DNA of 64,000 bases from Shewanella psychropiezotolerans (lineage in GTDB: Bacteria > Pseudomonadota > Gammaproteobacteria > Enterobacterales > Shewanellaceae): assembly GCF_007197555.1 (NCBI RefSeq), contig NZ_CP041614.1, forward strand, positions 1,914,001-1,978,000, read 5' to 3'. Below the pieces are notes generated by a model. The model did not search any database. It was given only the letters and a program-made list of their open reading frames with translations, and was not told where the DNA came from. Positions within the stretch are counted from its first letter, which is position 1, and every line of letters starts with the position of its first letter. Shown piece after piece: positions 55,113 through 63,402 of the stretch. Both the position numbers and the translations under genes were made by a program.

Positions 55113-57284
55113 TTAGGTAGATGGTGGCAATGCCAGACGAATGTCACTAGGTTCTGGCTGAGTGGGCATTTCAATTGAACGGTGGTGTTCAAGTTGGTTA
55201 CCTTTTACTTTCACCAGTCCCGCAGCAGTACAATAGGCTTTCCAAGCCACGTCATAAACAGAATCGCCAACTTTGTAGGGCATGGTTTCTACTTCTTTAA
55301 CGACTGGCGGTAGCATGTCGCGGGCATGTAATTTCAACCAACTTATTGGTGTCGCCTTGAAATCAGGCGCGCCGCCAAATTTATAGAGCTGCATTTCATA
55401 GCAGTCGTCAGTCTGTTTGGGAAACAGTTGCGACGCCGAGATGGGCACTGCACAGCCCCCTAAATTACTGCATAGGTTATCCGCCGGTGCGCTTTTAATT
55501 CCCTTTGCTGCCGTACCGCTGCAACTGCCACCGCCGCTGGCGCTTTGTACAAAGCCGCAACCGCCCTGGGTTTTACACTCGTTAGAGCCTTTACAGCTGT
55601 GATACGCCAGTTTAGCGGCACAGCTATCGGGATCACTCACTGCGTCTGGGGTCAAGTCCATCCCCTGACAGGCGTGATAAAGCATGGCTTTGGTGTCCTG
55701 TGAGACAATACCTGTGACCAGATCGGGGACTTCGCCGGTGACGGCCCAGCAGATGGATACCCGGTCGCCGGAGCCACCCATTGCAGGCCCTGGAAAAAAT
55801 ACCGAGCGGTCACGCCAATAGGCATTAAGTTGCGTGGTAATGCCTTTGATGGTGCCTACTGCCGATTGGCTGAAGGTGTCGTAGGTGCTTGCCTTAATTT
55901 CTTCAGTTGAGATCAGATTATTAAGGGCCTGGGCAACATCTTGAGTGGAAGGTAGGTTTTGTGCATCGTTAGTGCCGAGCATGGCAGAGGTCCAGCTGTT
56001 GCCTTGTTGGTGCCAGGTATCCCAGGTCATGTAATCAGAATGCGACAAGAGTGCTTTTACTTCAGCGAATAACTCATAGTGATCTTTGTTTGCCGCGTCG
56101 CTGCGGGCTTGTGCACTGCCGGACATCTCTTCAGTGGGCTTACCGACATCGTTATAACCAGGATAATCTGCTGCCAGAGCGACTGGATCTGGTTGGTATT
56201 TAGATTGTACTGCCCCCAACATGCCTGTAGCGACTTCTGCCGATTTTTGTCTATAGAGTGTCGCCCAAGGTTGATGCCCCCAGACTTCAAGGATGTTGGG
56301 CACGACGGCATCACCTTCCCCTTGATCGGTAATGGCATCGATGTTATTGATTAGTTCGCACTTCAGTAGGTCAGTGCTTGATAACGTCCCATTGATGCCC
56401 GGGTACTGCGCTTCGGGCCTTTCGGGCACGTTGTTGAACTGATCTCGCTGGACGTTGGTCAAGCGCTCAAGCAGGGTCGAGCCGTCATCATATTTAATTT
56501 CCAGATAGCTCCAGTAGCACAGGTACATATGGCCGATGGAGCCAAACAACGGCAGGTTATTTTCGGTCATGCTGGCGGTAAACCAGTCAAAGGGCGCCGG
56601 TTCAAAGTATTTAGGCCGCGAACCACCATCTGGTAGGGGAATGTCTGGATTATGCAAGTTTGTAGCGGCTAAGGCTGCGGTTTCCTCGATGGCTAGAAAT
56701 AGCTCTACCTGGGTCTCGTTCATGGCTCTGAGTTCGACCGTCATTGTGCTGAGGTCCGGGTGTCTGCCCTTCCAATCGGTAAAATCTAGAATATGCGGAA
56801 TAGTGGTGTTGTCTTTGGCATAACAATGCCAGCCGTAGTTGTCTGTTTGCAGCGCATTGCTGGTGAAAACTGGGGTGAAACCCAACTTGCTTGACATATT
56901 TGCAGCGAGTTGCAAATGCAGCATTTCTTCAATGAATACGCTATAGACATTATTGAAAACTTGTTGATTCGTGGTCAGTGTTTTGCCAGCAGTTGGAGCT
57001 GTTCCAGGCCACCATCGGCCGGTATATAAGGTGCTGCCTTCGCTATTAATTTGGTGGGTTCCCTTTATCGAATATAGCGAGGTCATATAGAGCGGAATGG
57101 TAAACAGTTCCACGTTAACCGCTGCCTGAGCGATGGCCTGCACGCAGGCGAGATCGGCATCGAGATAATCCAGACTGCGATTTTCACAATCTGTAGTTAT
57201 TTGGGTTTTCATTTGTTTTAAATACGGCGCGTATACTTGCTCTTTAGATGATGGGGTTGCCATAATCAGTGATTCCTTACTCAA
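55113..57284 (-). CDS. Ferritin-like (VioB-type) protein with Cys-rich C-terminal segment
   Basis: A 723-residue protein. The N-terminal ~300 residues resemble the ferritin-like domain found in iminophenyl-pyruvate dimer synthase (VioB) proteins, with metal-ligand-like runs NVELFTIPLYMTSLYSI and FIEEMLHLQLAAN. Around residues 555-615 there is a dense cysteine region: SCAAKLAYHSCKGSNECK, then TQGGCGF, GSCSG, LCSNLGGC and DDCYEM. The CKGxNxCKxxGGC pattern is of the sort seen in MNIO substrates. I infer that the downstream DUF692 enzyme modifies these cysteines. No signal peptide is visible. If correct, the substrate is far larger than usual precursor peptides. Confidence 0.75.
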   Translation of the reverse strand: MSKESLIMATPSSKEQVYAPYLKQMKTQITTDCENRSLDYLDADLACVQAIAQAAVNVELFTIPLYMTSLYSIKGTHQINSEGSTLYTGRWWPGTAPTAGKTLTTNQQVFNNVYSVFIEEMLHLQLAANMSSKLGFTPVFTSNALQTDNYGWHCYAKDNTTIPHILDFTDWKGRHPDLSTMTVELRAMNETQVELFLAIEETAALAATNLHNPDIPLPDGGSRPKYFEPAPFDWFTASMTENNLPLFGSIGHMYLCYWSYLEIKYDDGSTLLERLTNVQRDQFNNVPERPEAQYPGINGTLSSTDLLKCELINNIDAITDQGEGDAVVPNILEVWGHQPWATLYRQKSAEVATGMLGAVQSKYQPDPVALAADYPGYNDVGKPTEEMSGSAQARSDAANKDHYELFAEVKALLSHSDYMTWDTWHQQGNSWTSAMLGTNDAQNLPSTQDVAQALNNLISTEEIKASTYDTFSQSAVGTIKGITTQLNAYWRDRSVFFPGPAMGGSGDRVSICWAVTGEVPDLVTGIVSQDTKAMLYHACQGMDLTPDAVSDPDSCAAKLAYHSCKGSNECKTQGGCGFVQSASGGGSCSGTAAKGIKSAPADNLCSNLGGCAVPISASQLFPKQTDDCYEMQLYKFGGAPDFKATPISWLKLHARDMLPPVVKEVETMPYKVGDSVYDVAWKAYCTAAGLVKVKGNQLEHHRSIEMPTQPEPSDIRLALPPST

Positions 57285-57369
57285 TGTATGGTGGTGGGGG
57301 TGAGCGCAGGCTGTAGCCGATGTTTTACAGTACGACCTGCATTGTTATTCATGCCGGAAAGCAAAAAAA

Positions 57370-58734
57370 TTATCGGGTATGTGTTATCGCAATTTGCCCG
57401 CCAACACGGATAAAGGGGCCGTTATCAGAATCTGAATCTGGCTCAGGATTGACGATGGTAAATTGCTTGATCGCACCAGACTGGAAAATAAGGCACATGC
57501 TGGAGCCACCGTAGCTGAACCAGCCAAGTTCCTGACCTTTCTTCACTTTGTCGCCCACTTCGACCTGAATATCCACAGACGATATTTCCGTGATCCCGAT
57601 CGGCATCACACATACCATGCCAATCGACGGATCGTCGCTTTCGATAAAGACGAGCCCACGCGTGTTGACATTCGCTTCATAACCTTGGGATTGGGTGCCT
57701 GCGGAGTCGTCAAAACCTTCGCCATACAGTTCACTGAACATGAAACCCGGCACCACCCGCTTTTCAATAATGGTGCCGGAGATTGGCGCCCACCAGCGGT
57801 GATAGTTGTTGCCACTGAGGAACGATTGCACAACGTCGCCGCCGACAAAACGGTCAACGTGACGACCATCCAGCATGTTTTCCAGGGAGTAATTTTGACT
57901 CTTGCAATCGAAACTGTCGGTGCGTTTGACTTCTCGAGCGATGCGGTAGACGGTGCCATCGTTGGCTGAAGTCACCACTGCAGGGTTGCCAGCTCCATCA
58001 ATCGGCCGGGTGTTGGCAATGATCTGACGGTGGAAAAAGTCATTGAATGACGTATAACCCCAGTGCACGGGATCGTCTCGTTGCTGTTGTTTACTAACGA
58101 ATTGATCGAGGTCGTTATCGGTGTAGGATTTTGTGTTGAGCCAGCCTTCTGCACCCGTGGTGATCACATTTAATGAGGTGGGTGAGTCGAGGTAGGTGCA
58201 CCAAGCGTCCAGGATATCGGCGAGTTTGGCGTTAAATTTGTCATCTTTGAAGACGCGTTCGCCGCCCCTTGTCCACATCATGTATACAAAGAGGCCCGAC
58301 ATAGGAAAGGCGGAGTGGGGCACATCGGGCGTAAAAGGCGGAGCCCTCATAATGATGTGATTCATTGCATACAGCATCGTCTCTATCGAGTTGACGGTGT
58401 ATGTTGTGTCCGGCTCATATTGCCTGTGAACGTCTTGCCCTTCGGCGATCATTAATCGCACCAGATCACGCAGCTCGTTGTGATGTTCCAGAAGCTCTGC
58501 CATGGCAAGGACGGCAGGTTGAAGATCCTCGGCAGACTTGCCTTCACGCGCGGCCAGGGCTTCTTTAACAATCCCGCTTAACCAGCTTGCAACGTATTTG
58601 CTTTCTTTGGGGAGGTATCCTGCTAATACGCCAATTTTTTGGGAGTAATGACGTTCAAAAACTTTTTTTGCAGCAAGTGTGTCTGACGCTAAAGCGCCTT
58701 CGGCAGCTTGTGCGGATTGCTTGTAATTATCCAT
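57370..58734 (-). CDS. Phosphatidylserine decarboxylase-like protein
   Basis: A 454-residue protein whose C-terminal ~250 residues match the pyruvoyl-dependent phosphatidylserine decarboxylase family: FFHRQI, YHRWWAPISGTI, and FSYGGSSMCLIF at about residue 410. There GGSS stands for the LGST self-cleavage site that makes the pyruvoyl group. The N-terminal part (about 1-190) is helical and resembles that of the large PSD-related enzymes beside tryptophan/amino-acid modification genes. It probably decarboxylates an amino acid or lipid head group. First gene of the operon with the ferritin-like and MNIO genes; AAAGGA precedes the ATG. Confidence 0.78.
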   Translation of the reverse strand: MDNYKQSAQAAEGALASDTLAAKKVFERHYSQKIGVLAGYLPKESKYVASWLSGIVKEALAAREGKSAEDLQPAVLAMAELLEHHNELRDLVRLMIAEGQDVHRQYEPDTTYTVNSIETMLYAMNHIIMRAPPFTPDVPHSAFPMSGLFVYMMWTRGGERVFKDDKFNAKLADILDAWCTYLDSPTSLNVITTGAEGWLNTKSYTDNDLDQFVSKQQQRDDPVHWGYTSFNDFFHRQIIANTRPIDGAGNPAVVTSANDGTVYRIAREVKRTDSFDCKSQNYSLENMLDGRHVDRFVGGDVVQSFLSGNNYHRWWAPISGTIIEKRVVPGFMFSELYGEGFDDSAGTQSQGYEANVNTRGLVFIESDDPSIGMVCVMPIGITEISSVDIQVEVGDKVKKGQELGWFSYGGSSMCLIFQSGAIKQFTIVNPEPDSDSDNGPFIRVGGQIAITHTR

Positions 58735-58737
58735 GTT

Positions 58738-58793
58738 GTAATCCTTTACTTGGTGACGTTATGTCGTAGTCCTTTACTGGGTGACGTTATGGT
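58738..58793. repeat. Two tandem 28-bp repeats at the operon start
   Basis: GTARTCCTTTACTKGGTGAC-type units occur at 58738-58765 and 58766-58793, differing at a few bases. On the minus strand each carries the AAAGGA ribosome-binding sequence, so the leader of the PSD-like gene has been duplicated. The rest of the 58735-59174 stretch shows nothing recognisable. Confidence 0.8.
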
Positions 58794-59275
58794 TGACTTG
58801 GTCCTCGTTCATCGTTTCAGCCACTCGACATTCAAAATGTTCAATCTGGTCGCTTTTCAATCAAAAAAGGGGCCGTCATTTTTAATGGTGATCCTAATGC
58901 ATTGAAGTATTAGGGTTTGTTTGTGGTTTTTAGTTTTATCAAACTGACACAACCCAAAAACCTCACTCAGATATGTTTAGACGGGATCGACAGAAACTGC
59001 AAATAAATATCTCAAGAACCTGAATACACGTCGTCGCATTAACGTGAATGTATTCGATGTTAACTAGGCATAAGTAGAAACGTTAAGCCACCCCATTCAT
59101 CAACAGACAACGCCAGTTAATTTTGGGGCAGACCCTATAGCTAGGGCTGCACGATTCAACAATCCGTTACTTCTGAAAGCAGGTTCATTTTCCTTTTAAT
59201 TCCAGGCAGAGTTGAAAGTTAAATCTCGTATCGTTATATTTGTGGATAACTAATGGACGGCCTGATTTTTGGGCG

Positions 59276-59291
59276 TTTTTTTTGGGGGGGG
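59276..59291 (+). promoter_or_regulatory. T8-G8 homopolymer before the ribosome-binding region
   Basis: Eight T then eight G run directly into AGTAAAGC-ATG, so the G-tract sits 9 bases before the start of the gene at 59300. Such tracts slip easily and could change expression. Confidence 0.45.
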
Positions 59292-59299
59292 AGTAAAGC

Positions 59300-59887
59300 A
59301 TGCCACAAACGAGTTACGAATTAGATGCTGAGTCTATTGAATCACTGCAGAGCCTGATAGGCCAAGAAATTAATTTACTAACCAAGAGTGTCGATATCAA
59401 TTTTAGTCAGGGCAATGCCACATGTTTATCCCCATTATATTTTAGGGTGGAGGCTGGCTTTGTTGAGATGACTAACGAGTGGAATACGAGCCCTCAAGGT
59501 CATGACTTTCATCTTCCAATCTTTAGAAAAGTATTGCAACCGACTGAAATAGAATACAGTGTCATAGATCATTCTATAGGCCCATGTTCTGAGATTAAGT
59601 TGACGGAGAAAGTTGGCGTGATCATCGATTCTATAGCGATCCTTCGGCTTAGCTGTCAGTGTGCAATTGTAGATAAAACAAAGGCTGGTGGCTGGGTCCC
59701 GTCGGATGAAATTATTACGTATGACTGGGGGATCAACATCAAGCTATCCGATGGCACTAGCGTCTCGATGACGACTGAAGATGACTCTATCCTGGGGGAG
59801 TTGATTATATCGCCACTGGCTATTGAGCCTTACTACAAAGAAGATGTCTGGGTCGAAAAACTTGATATACGCCTAGGATTAACTTAA
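59300..59887 (+). CDS. Hypothetical protein, intact copy of a duplicated gene
   Basis: A 195-residue soluble protein I do not recognise. It has no signal peptide or membrane segment. The sequence is mixed beta-like, with IGPCSEIKLTEKVGVIIDS, RLSCQCAIVDKTKAGGW and an acidic end. The ATG at 59300 follows a G8AGTAAAGC leader. An N-terminally deleted copy is at 40545-40985. Few substitutions separate the copies despite the damage to one, so the duplication is fairly recent. Confidence 0.65.
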   Translation: MPQTSYELDAESIESLQSLIGQEINLLTKSVDINFSQGNATCLSPLYFRVEAGFVEMTNEWNTSPQGHDFHLPIFRKVLQPTEIEYSVIDHSIGPCSEIKLTEKVGVIIDSIAILRLSCQCAIVDKTKAGGWVPSDEIITYDWGINIKLSDGTSVSMTTEDDSILGELIISPLAIEPYYKEDVWVEKLDIRLGLT

Positions 59888-60092
59888 TAGGTGTTGAAGC
59901 GGCGGGGCTCTAGTTTCAATCATAACGAGTTGATAGGGTTGAGTTTTTCCTGTAGCTCCTTATCTGGGTGTTCCTATTGGTGTTACAATAAAAGCGAGTC
60001 ACTACGAGTTAGTGTAAGAATATTCAAAAAACTTTTAAAAAATTCATCCACGGCCTTCTTGTATCATTCTAGCAAGTGAATACCCTTCAAGT

Positions 60093-60217
60093 ACATAAAG
60101 TCTAACTTTATGTATTTTATACTTCCTGAACGTACCTTTCGGATAAAAGTCTAAAAAGATAGACTTTATCATTTTCAGCCTATAATCTGTTCTATAAGTC
60201 TATTAAAGTAGACTTAT
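60093..60217. promoter_or_regulatory. Palindromic operators of hipBA
   Basis: Two near-identical sites, AAGTCTA-N6-TAGACTT at 60147-60166 and again at 60196-60215 (the second extended to a 24-bp palindrome, 60194-60217), lie 50 bp apart, about five helical turns. A related palindrome, ACATAAAG-TCTAA-CTTTATGT, is at 60093-60113. The antitoxin HipB binds such repeats as a dimer and represses the operon together with HipA. They are 76-200 bp before hipB. The 59889-60292 gap holds nothing else. Confidence 0.75.
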
Positions 60218-60292
60218 ACTATTACGTTAGCGTTTAGCTAATCGCAGCTTAAATTAACCCTATATGCTGGAGTTCACAATAGGAGGTATTAG

Positions 60293-60589
60293 ATGGCCAA
60301 ATCTGTAAAAGCCATAGCAAGCCCCGATCTCTCAAAGACCTTTTCGGTTGAATTATTAGGGGCCGCAATAAAAGCTAAGCGTACGCAAAGCGGCATCACT
60401 CAAACCGACGCAGCAGCATTGTGTGGCATCGCTAAGCAGACCTATATAAAAATAGAGCAAGGTCGAGATGATATTCGCCTGTCGGCGTTGATAGATGTAA
60501 TGCAAGGCTTAGGGGTTCAACTTTCAATTAAGCCATGGGAGCAACAAGTGACTAGCGCTGAAAGTGAGGCTAATGATGGCTGGGTCTAA
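60293..60589 (+). CDS. hipB: HipB-like antitoxin, XRE-family regulator
   Basis: A 98-residue DNA-binding protein with a Cro/C1-type helix-turn-helix at about residues 25-80 (LLGAAIKAKRTQSGITQTDA and AKQTYIKIEQGRDDIRLSAL). AGGAGGT precedes the ATG by 5 bases. It overlaps hipA by 14 bases, the usual layout. It neutralises HipA and represses its own operon, most likely at the AAGTCTA palindromes upstream. Confidence 0.88.
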   Translation: MAKSVKAIASPDLSKTFSVELLGAAIKAKRTQSGITQTDAAALCGIAKQTYIKIEQGRDDIRLSALIDVMQGLGVQLSIKPWEQQVTSAESEANDGWV

Positions 60590-61880
60590 TGCATACCGTT
60601 TAAATGTACTTTTTAATAAGCAGGTTATTGCTGAATTAAGCTTTGATCCAGATACGGATAACTTGCATTTTTTTTACCAACCACAATGGAAGCAGCAGGG
60701 CTTTGCATTATCACCCTACTTACCACTTGAAGGTAACATTCAATCAAGTGCTATTCGGCGCTACCTGCAAAATCTACTGCCAGAGAACCAAGGATTAGAT
60801 CACTTAATCGACTACCTTGCGGTATCTAAGCAAAATACCTTTGCACTGATCCATGGGATAGGGCAAGACACATCGGGGGCTTTACTGTTTGTCCGACAGG
60901 GCGAGAATATCGAAGCTAAAACAGAATTTAGACCTATAACAACCGCTGAGATAGTGCAGCGCTTAAGCGACCCTAGCTTATTTGCCATGGAAGTGTGGGA
61001 CGACAAACCAAGGCTCTCTGTTGCCGGTGTACAGTCAAAAATTAACGTCTTGCAGCTAAATGGCGAGTTTGGTTTTGGTAGTGGTGACTTATGCTCAACT
61101 CACATCATCAAGTTTGAAAAGAGTACTCAGCAGCATCTAGTCATTAATGAGTTTGTGACAATGAAACTCGCCCAGTTGATAGGCTTACCAACAGCCAATA
61201 TTGAGCTGCATTACTTTGACCAATATCCCGCGCTGGTGGTTGAGCGCTTTGACCGTAAATTGATTAATGACGTAGTAAAGAGAAAGCATCTTATCGATGC
61301 CTGCCAGGCCTGTAACTTGGGAGTTGATAGAAAGTATGAGCGTAACTTAGGTAAGCAGCGTGATGTTGCTCATATTCGTGATGGTGTCAGTCTTAAAAAG
61401 CTGTTTGAGCTAACTCAAGTGTGCCAGAACCCCATTGCCGCAAAGTTAACTCTGCTGAATTGGGTACTGTTCAATCTGTGTGTATTTAACCATGACGCCC
61501 ATGGTAAGAACATGAGCTTCTTTGTCAGTAAAGCAGGTTTAGAACCAACACCCTTGTATGACCTAGTGAATGTGCAGATGTACCCAGAGTTTGAACAAGA
61601 GCTTGCGATGGCAATAGGGGATGAGTTCAACCCCCATGCTATAAATGCTTACCAGCTCATGGAGTTTGCCGATGGCTGTCAAATCAACAATAAACTACTT
61701 ATGCGACAGTTACTGAAAACAGCTAAAGCAATCACTGAACAGCTTAGCAGTGCAATTGGTCTGTTAGGGGAGCTAAGTCCCGCTCAACAGGCTTATATGG
61801 CTAAATACCACCAGCAAGTAGAAAAGCGTTGTCAGCATTTTATCGAGCAAGCGCAAGAGATCCCTAAGATAGAGTTGTGA
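60576..61880 (+). CDS. hipA: HipA-like serine/threonine kinase toxin
   Basis: A 434-residue HipA-family kinase; the E. coli protein arrests growth by phosphorylating glutamyl-tRNA synthetase. The N-terminal subdomain has LSPYLPLEGNI. LSVAGVQSKINVLQ is the ATP/ejectable loop region, HIIKFEK holds the lysine, FNHDAHGKNMSFF the catalytic aspartate loop and LYDLVNVQMYP the metal-binding part. All key residues appear intact. I choose ATG 60576, with GAGG six bases upstream; ATG 60573 is also possible. Confidence 0.87.
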   Translation: MAGSNAYRLNVLFNKQVIAELSFDPDTDNLHFFYQPQWKQQGFALSPYLPLEGNIQSSAIRRYLQNLLPENQGLDHLIDYLAVSKQNTFALIHGIGQDTSGALLFVRQGENIEAKTEFRPITTAEIVQRLSDPSLFAMEVWDDKPRLSVAGVQSKINVLQLNGEFGFGSGDLCSTHIIKFEKSTQQHLVINEFVTMKLAQLIGLPTANIELHYFDQYPALVVERFDRKLINDVVKRKHLIDACQACNLGVDRKYERNLGKQRDVAHIRDGVSLKKLFELTQVCQNPIAAKLTLLNWVLFNLCVFNHDAHGKNMSFFVSKAGLEPTPLYDLVNVQMYPEFEQELAMAIGDEFNPHAINAYQLMEFADGCQINNKLLMRQLLKTAKAITEQLSSAIGLLGELSPAQQAYMAKYHQQVEKRCQHFIEQAQEIPKIEL

Positions 61881-62028
61881 GCACCTAGTGAAATACCAAG
61901 AGCAACTCACTAAGCTGAAAGACGTATTAGATGTAAGGGGCACTTGCATGTTGAACGCGGCTAATGAGTATTACCTGAGCGTGTAGGGTGGCTTTCTATG
62001 TGTAGGTCTAAACCACTCGCTCTGAAAT

Positions 62029-62355
62029 TTACTCCCAGCTTTTTGAGAAATGACCATGCTGATTTCGTTTAGCGAGTCGTGCATGGGTTAGCAGCCACTG
62101 AATCGTAGTTGAATTGCAAGATGCTGAAGCAATATTGCAAATCTCCTTGATGCTGAGTTGATTAGTACTGAGCACTGCATACACGTCCACCAGCTCTCTA
62201 GTGGAAACAAATTTCTTGTCTGCCTCACCTATTCGGTAATAGATGTTGCCGTTTTCTTTAATATCTAATATTGCCGAAGTCACTCGTGGCTTATGAATGA
62301 TGTCACCAATCTTAATAGCGTTGTATATTGTCGATACAAATTCACTCTCAGTCAT
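62029..62355 (-). CDS. Hypothetical protein, possible DNA-binding
   Basis: A 108-residue protein not recognised. The start at 62355 (MTESEFVSTIYNAIKIGD) has GGAG upstream; the frame's extra 12 residues to 62391 are unlikely. The C-terminal half (LSTNQLSIKEICNIASASC..STTIQWLLTHARL) has the look of a helix-turn-helix, followed by a short polar tail. It lies opposite hipA and hsdM in a decayed region. Confidence 0.5.
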   Translation of the reverse strand: MTESEFVSTIYNAIKIGDIIHKPRVTSAILDIKENGNIYYRIGEADKKFVSTRELVDVYAVLSTNQLSIKEICNIASASCNSTTIQWLLTHARLAKRNQHGHFSKSWE

Positions 62356-62391
62356 AACATGCTCCACGCGAAATAGATGAGTATGAAGCAA

Positions 62392-62695
62392 AAGTGAAAA
62401 ATGACTAAATTTCTAGCTGATTTTAAGTGCGTTATCAAGTTGGCTTTTGCCACTCGAAGGCAAACCGTTACTTTCATGTAACAGACTCCAACAATTAAGC
62501 ATTCGCTATCAACCTTTAACAGGAATAACCTTCCATATCTTTGACTTAACCCCTGTGTTTCGCCTTGCATTTATGGCAGACTCGTTATCCATTATAGTGT
62601 CCATATATCCGCAGACGTCTCTGAATAATTACGTAACCTAATCGTAATTTCTCAACCGTAAACTGGACGACTTTATCTAAACTAGGTGTTCCTTA
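62392..62695. other. 304-bp gap before the hsdM remnant
   Basis: No gene recognised. Short frames on both strands here lack ribosome-binding sites and similarity. Confidence 0.4.
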
Positions 62696-63009
62696 ATGTC
62701 TCAAACTCCAAATAATCTTGCCGCCTTCTGCTGGTCAATTGTAGACCTATTACGCGGTGATTTTAAGCAAAGCCAATACGGCCGCATCATTCTGCCATTC
62801 ACCTTACTGCGTCGTTTGGAAGGAGTGCTGGAACAGAGCAAAGAAGCTGTACTGGCAGAGCATGAAAAGGTTTAGAAGATGAACTTGCCTGAAGAAGCAC
62901 CAGAAAAAATGCTTTTGCGAGCCAGTGGTTTGTCATTTTTTAATATATCAAAAATGGATATGTCCAAGCTGGGTGAAACGGGGATTAAGGCCAACCTCGA
63001 AAGTTATAT
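62696..63009 (+). pseudogene. hsdM: N-terminal remnant of type I restriction methylase HsdM
   Basis: The first ~104 codons of an HsdM protein: [40 protein letters not shown] and, later, [20 protein letters not shown]. An in-frame TAG (62873-62875) interrupts [19 protein letters not shown]. The rest, with the methyltransferase motifs, is gone, replaced from about 63007 by unrelated sequence. No hsdS or hsdR is in the window. It is a dead gene. Confidence 0.85.
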
Positions 63010-63054
63010 TGATGGCTTTGACCTCAGGACTTGTGTCTGTTGCCTCTTGTATCA
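63007..63054 (-). repeat. 48-bp reversed copy of a nifJ segment
   Basis: This stretch is the reverse complement of 15776-15823, inside nifJ (just after its second ferredoxin cluster), with only two mismatches. It begins exactly where the hsdM similarity ends. Confidence 0.85.
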
Positions 63055-63402
63055 ATCAAGCAAACCTTACAGATCCCTCATAGTTATTCCAAATCCAGAA
63101 GTTATATGAATTGTCATCGAAATTTGACGAAGAAAGTCGCTATACGTTAAATCAGTGGCTAAAGCTGATACGCAAGCAAGATCGAGAATGGGCACTCTCT
63201 ATCGATACCAACCACTCATGATACCGCTGGCATACCTTCAGGGTGAGATCATGGGAGTTTAAATTTACACAGAACGTCCAATAAACACACTATCTATCTG
63301 TTTTGAGTTGTGTCTTAGAGTCCTTACTCCCTTGGCGCGTTGATCTCAACATATAGCGGCTCACGCGCTTATTACTGGAATCCTGATCCTTTCAGGCCAA
63401 GG
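63055..63402. other. Gap with an unrecognised coding-like remnant
   Basis: At 63096-63221 one frame reads [20 protein letters not shown], then LKLIRKQDREWALSIDTNHS and a stop. It looks protein-like but lacks a start, and I cannot assign it. The remainder shows nothing. Confidence 0.3.

Larger units (their letters stand above)
59175..59888 (+). repeat. Right direct copy bracketing the accessory region
   Basis: The intact counterpart of 40474-40986, in the same orientation, 18.7 kb away. Homology starts at GAAAGCAGGTTC and stops just after the gene's stop codon (GATTAACTTAAT). Confidence 0.9.

Noticed and set aside
61888..61986. 32-codon frame from GTG after hipA
   Set aside because: Too short, with no support beyond an open frame.
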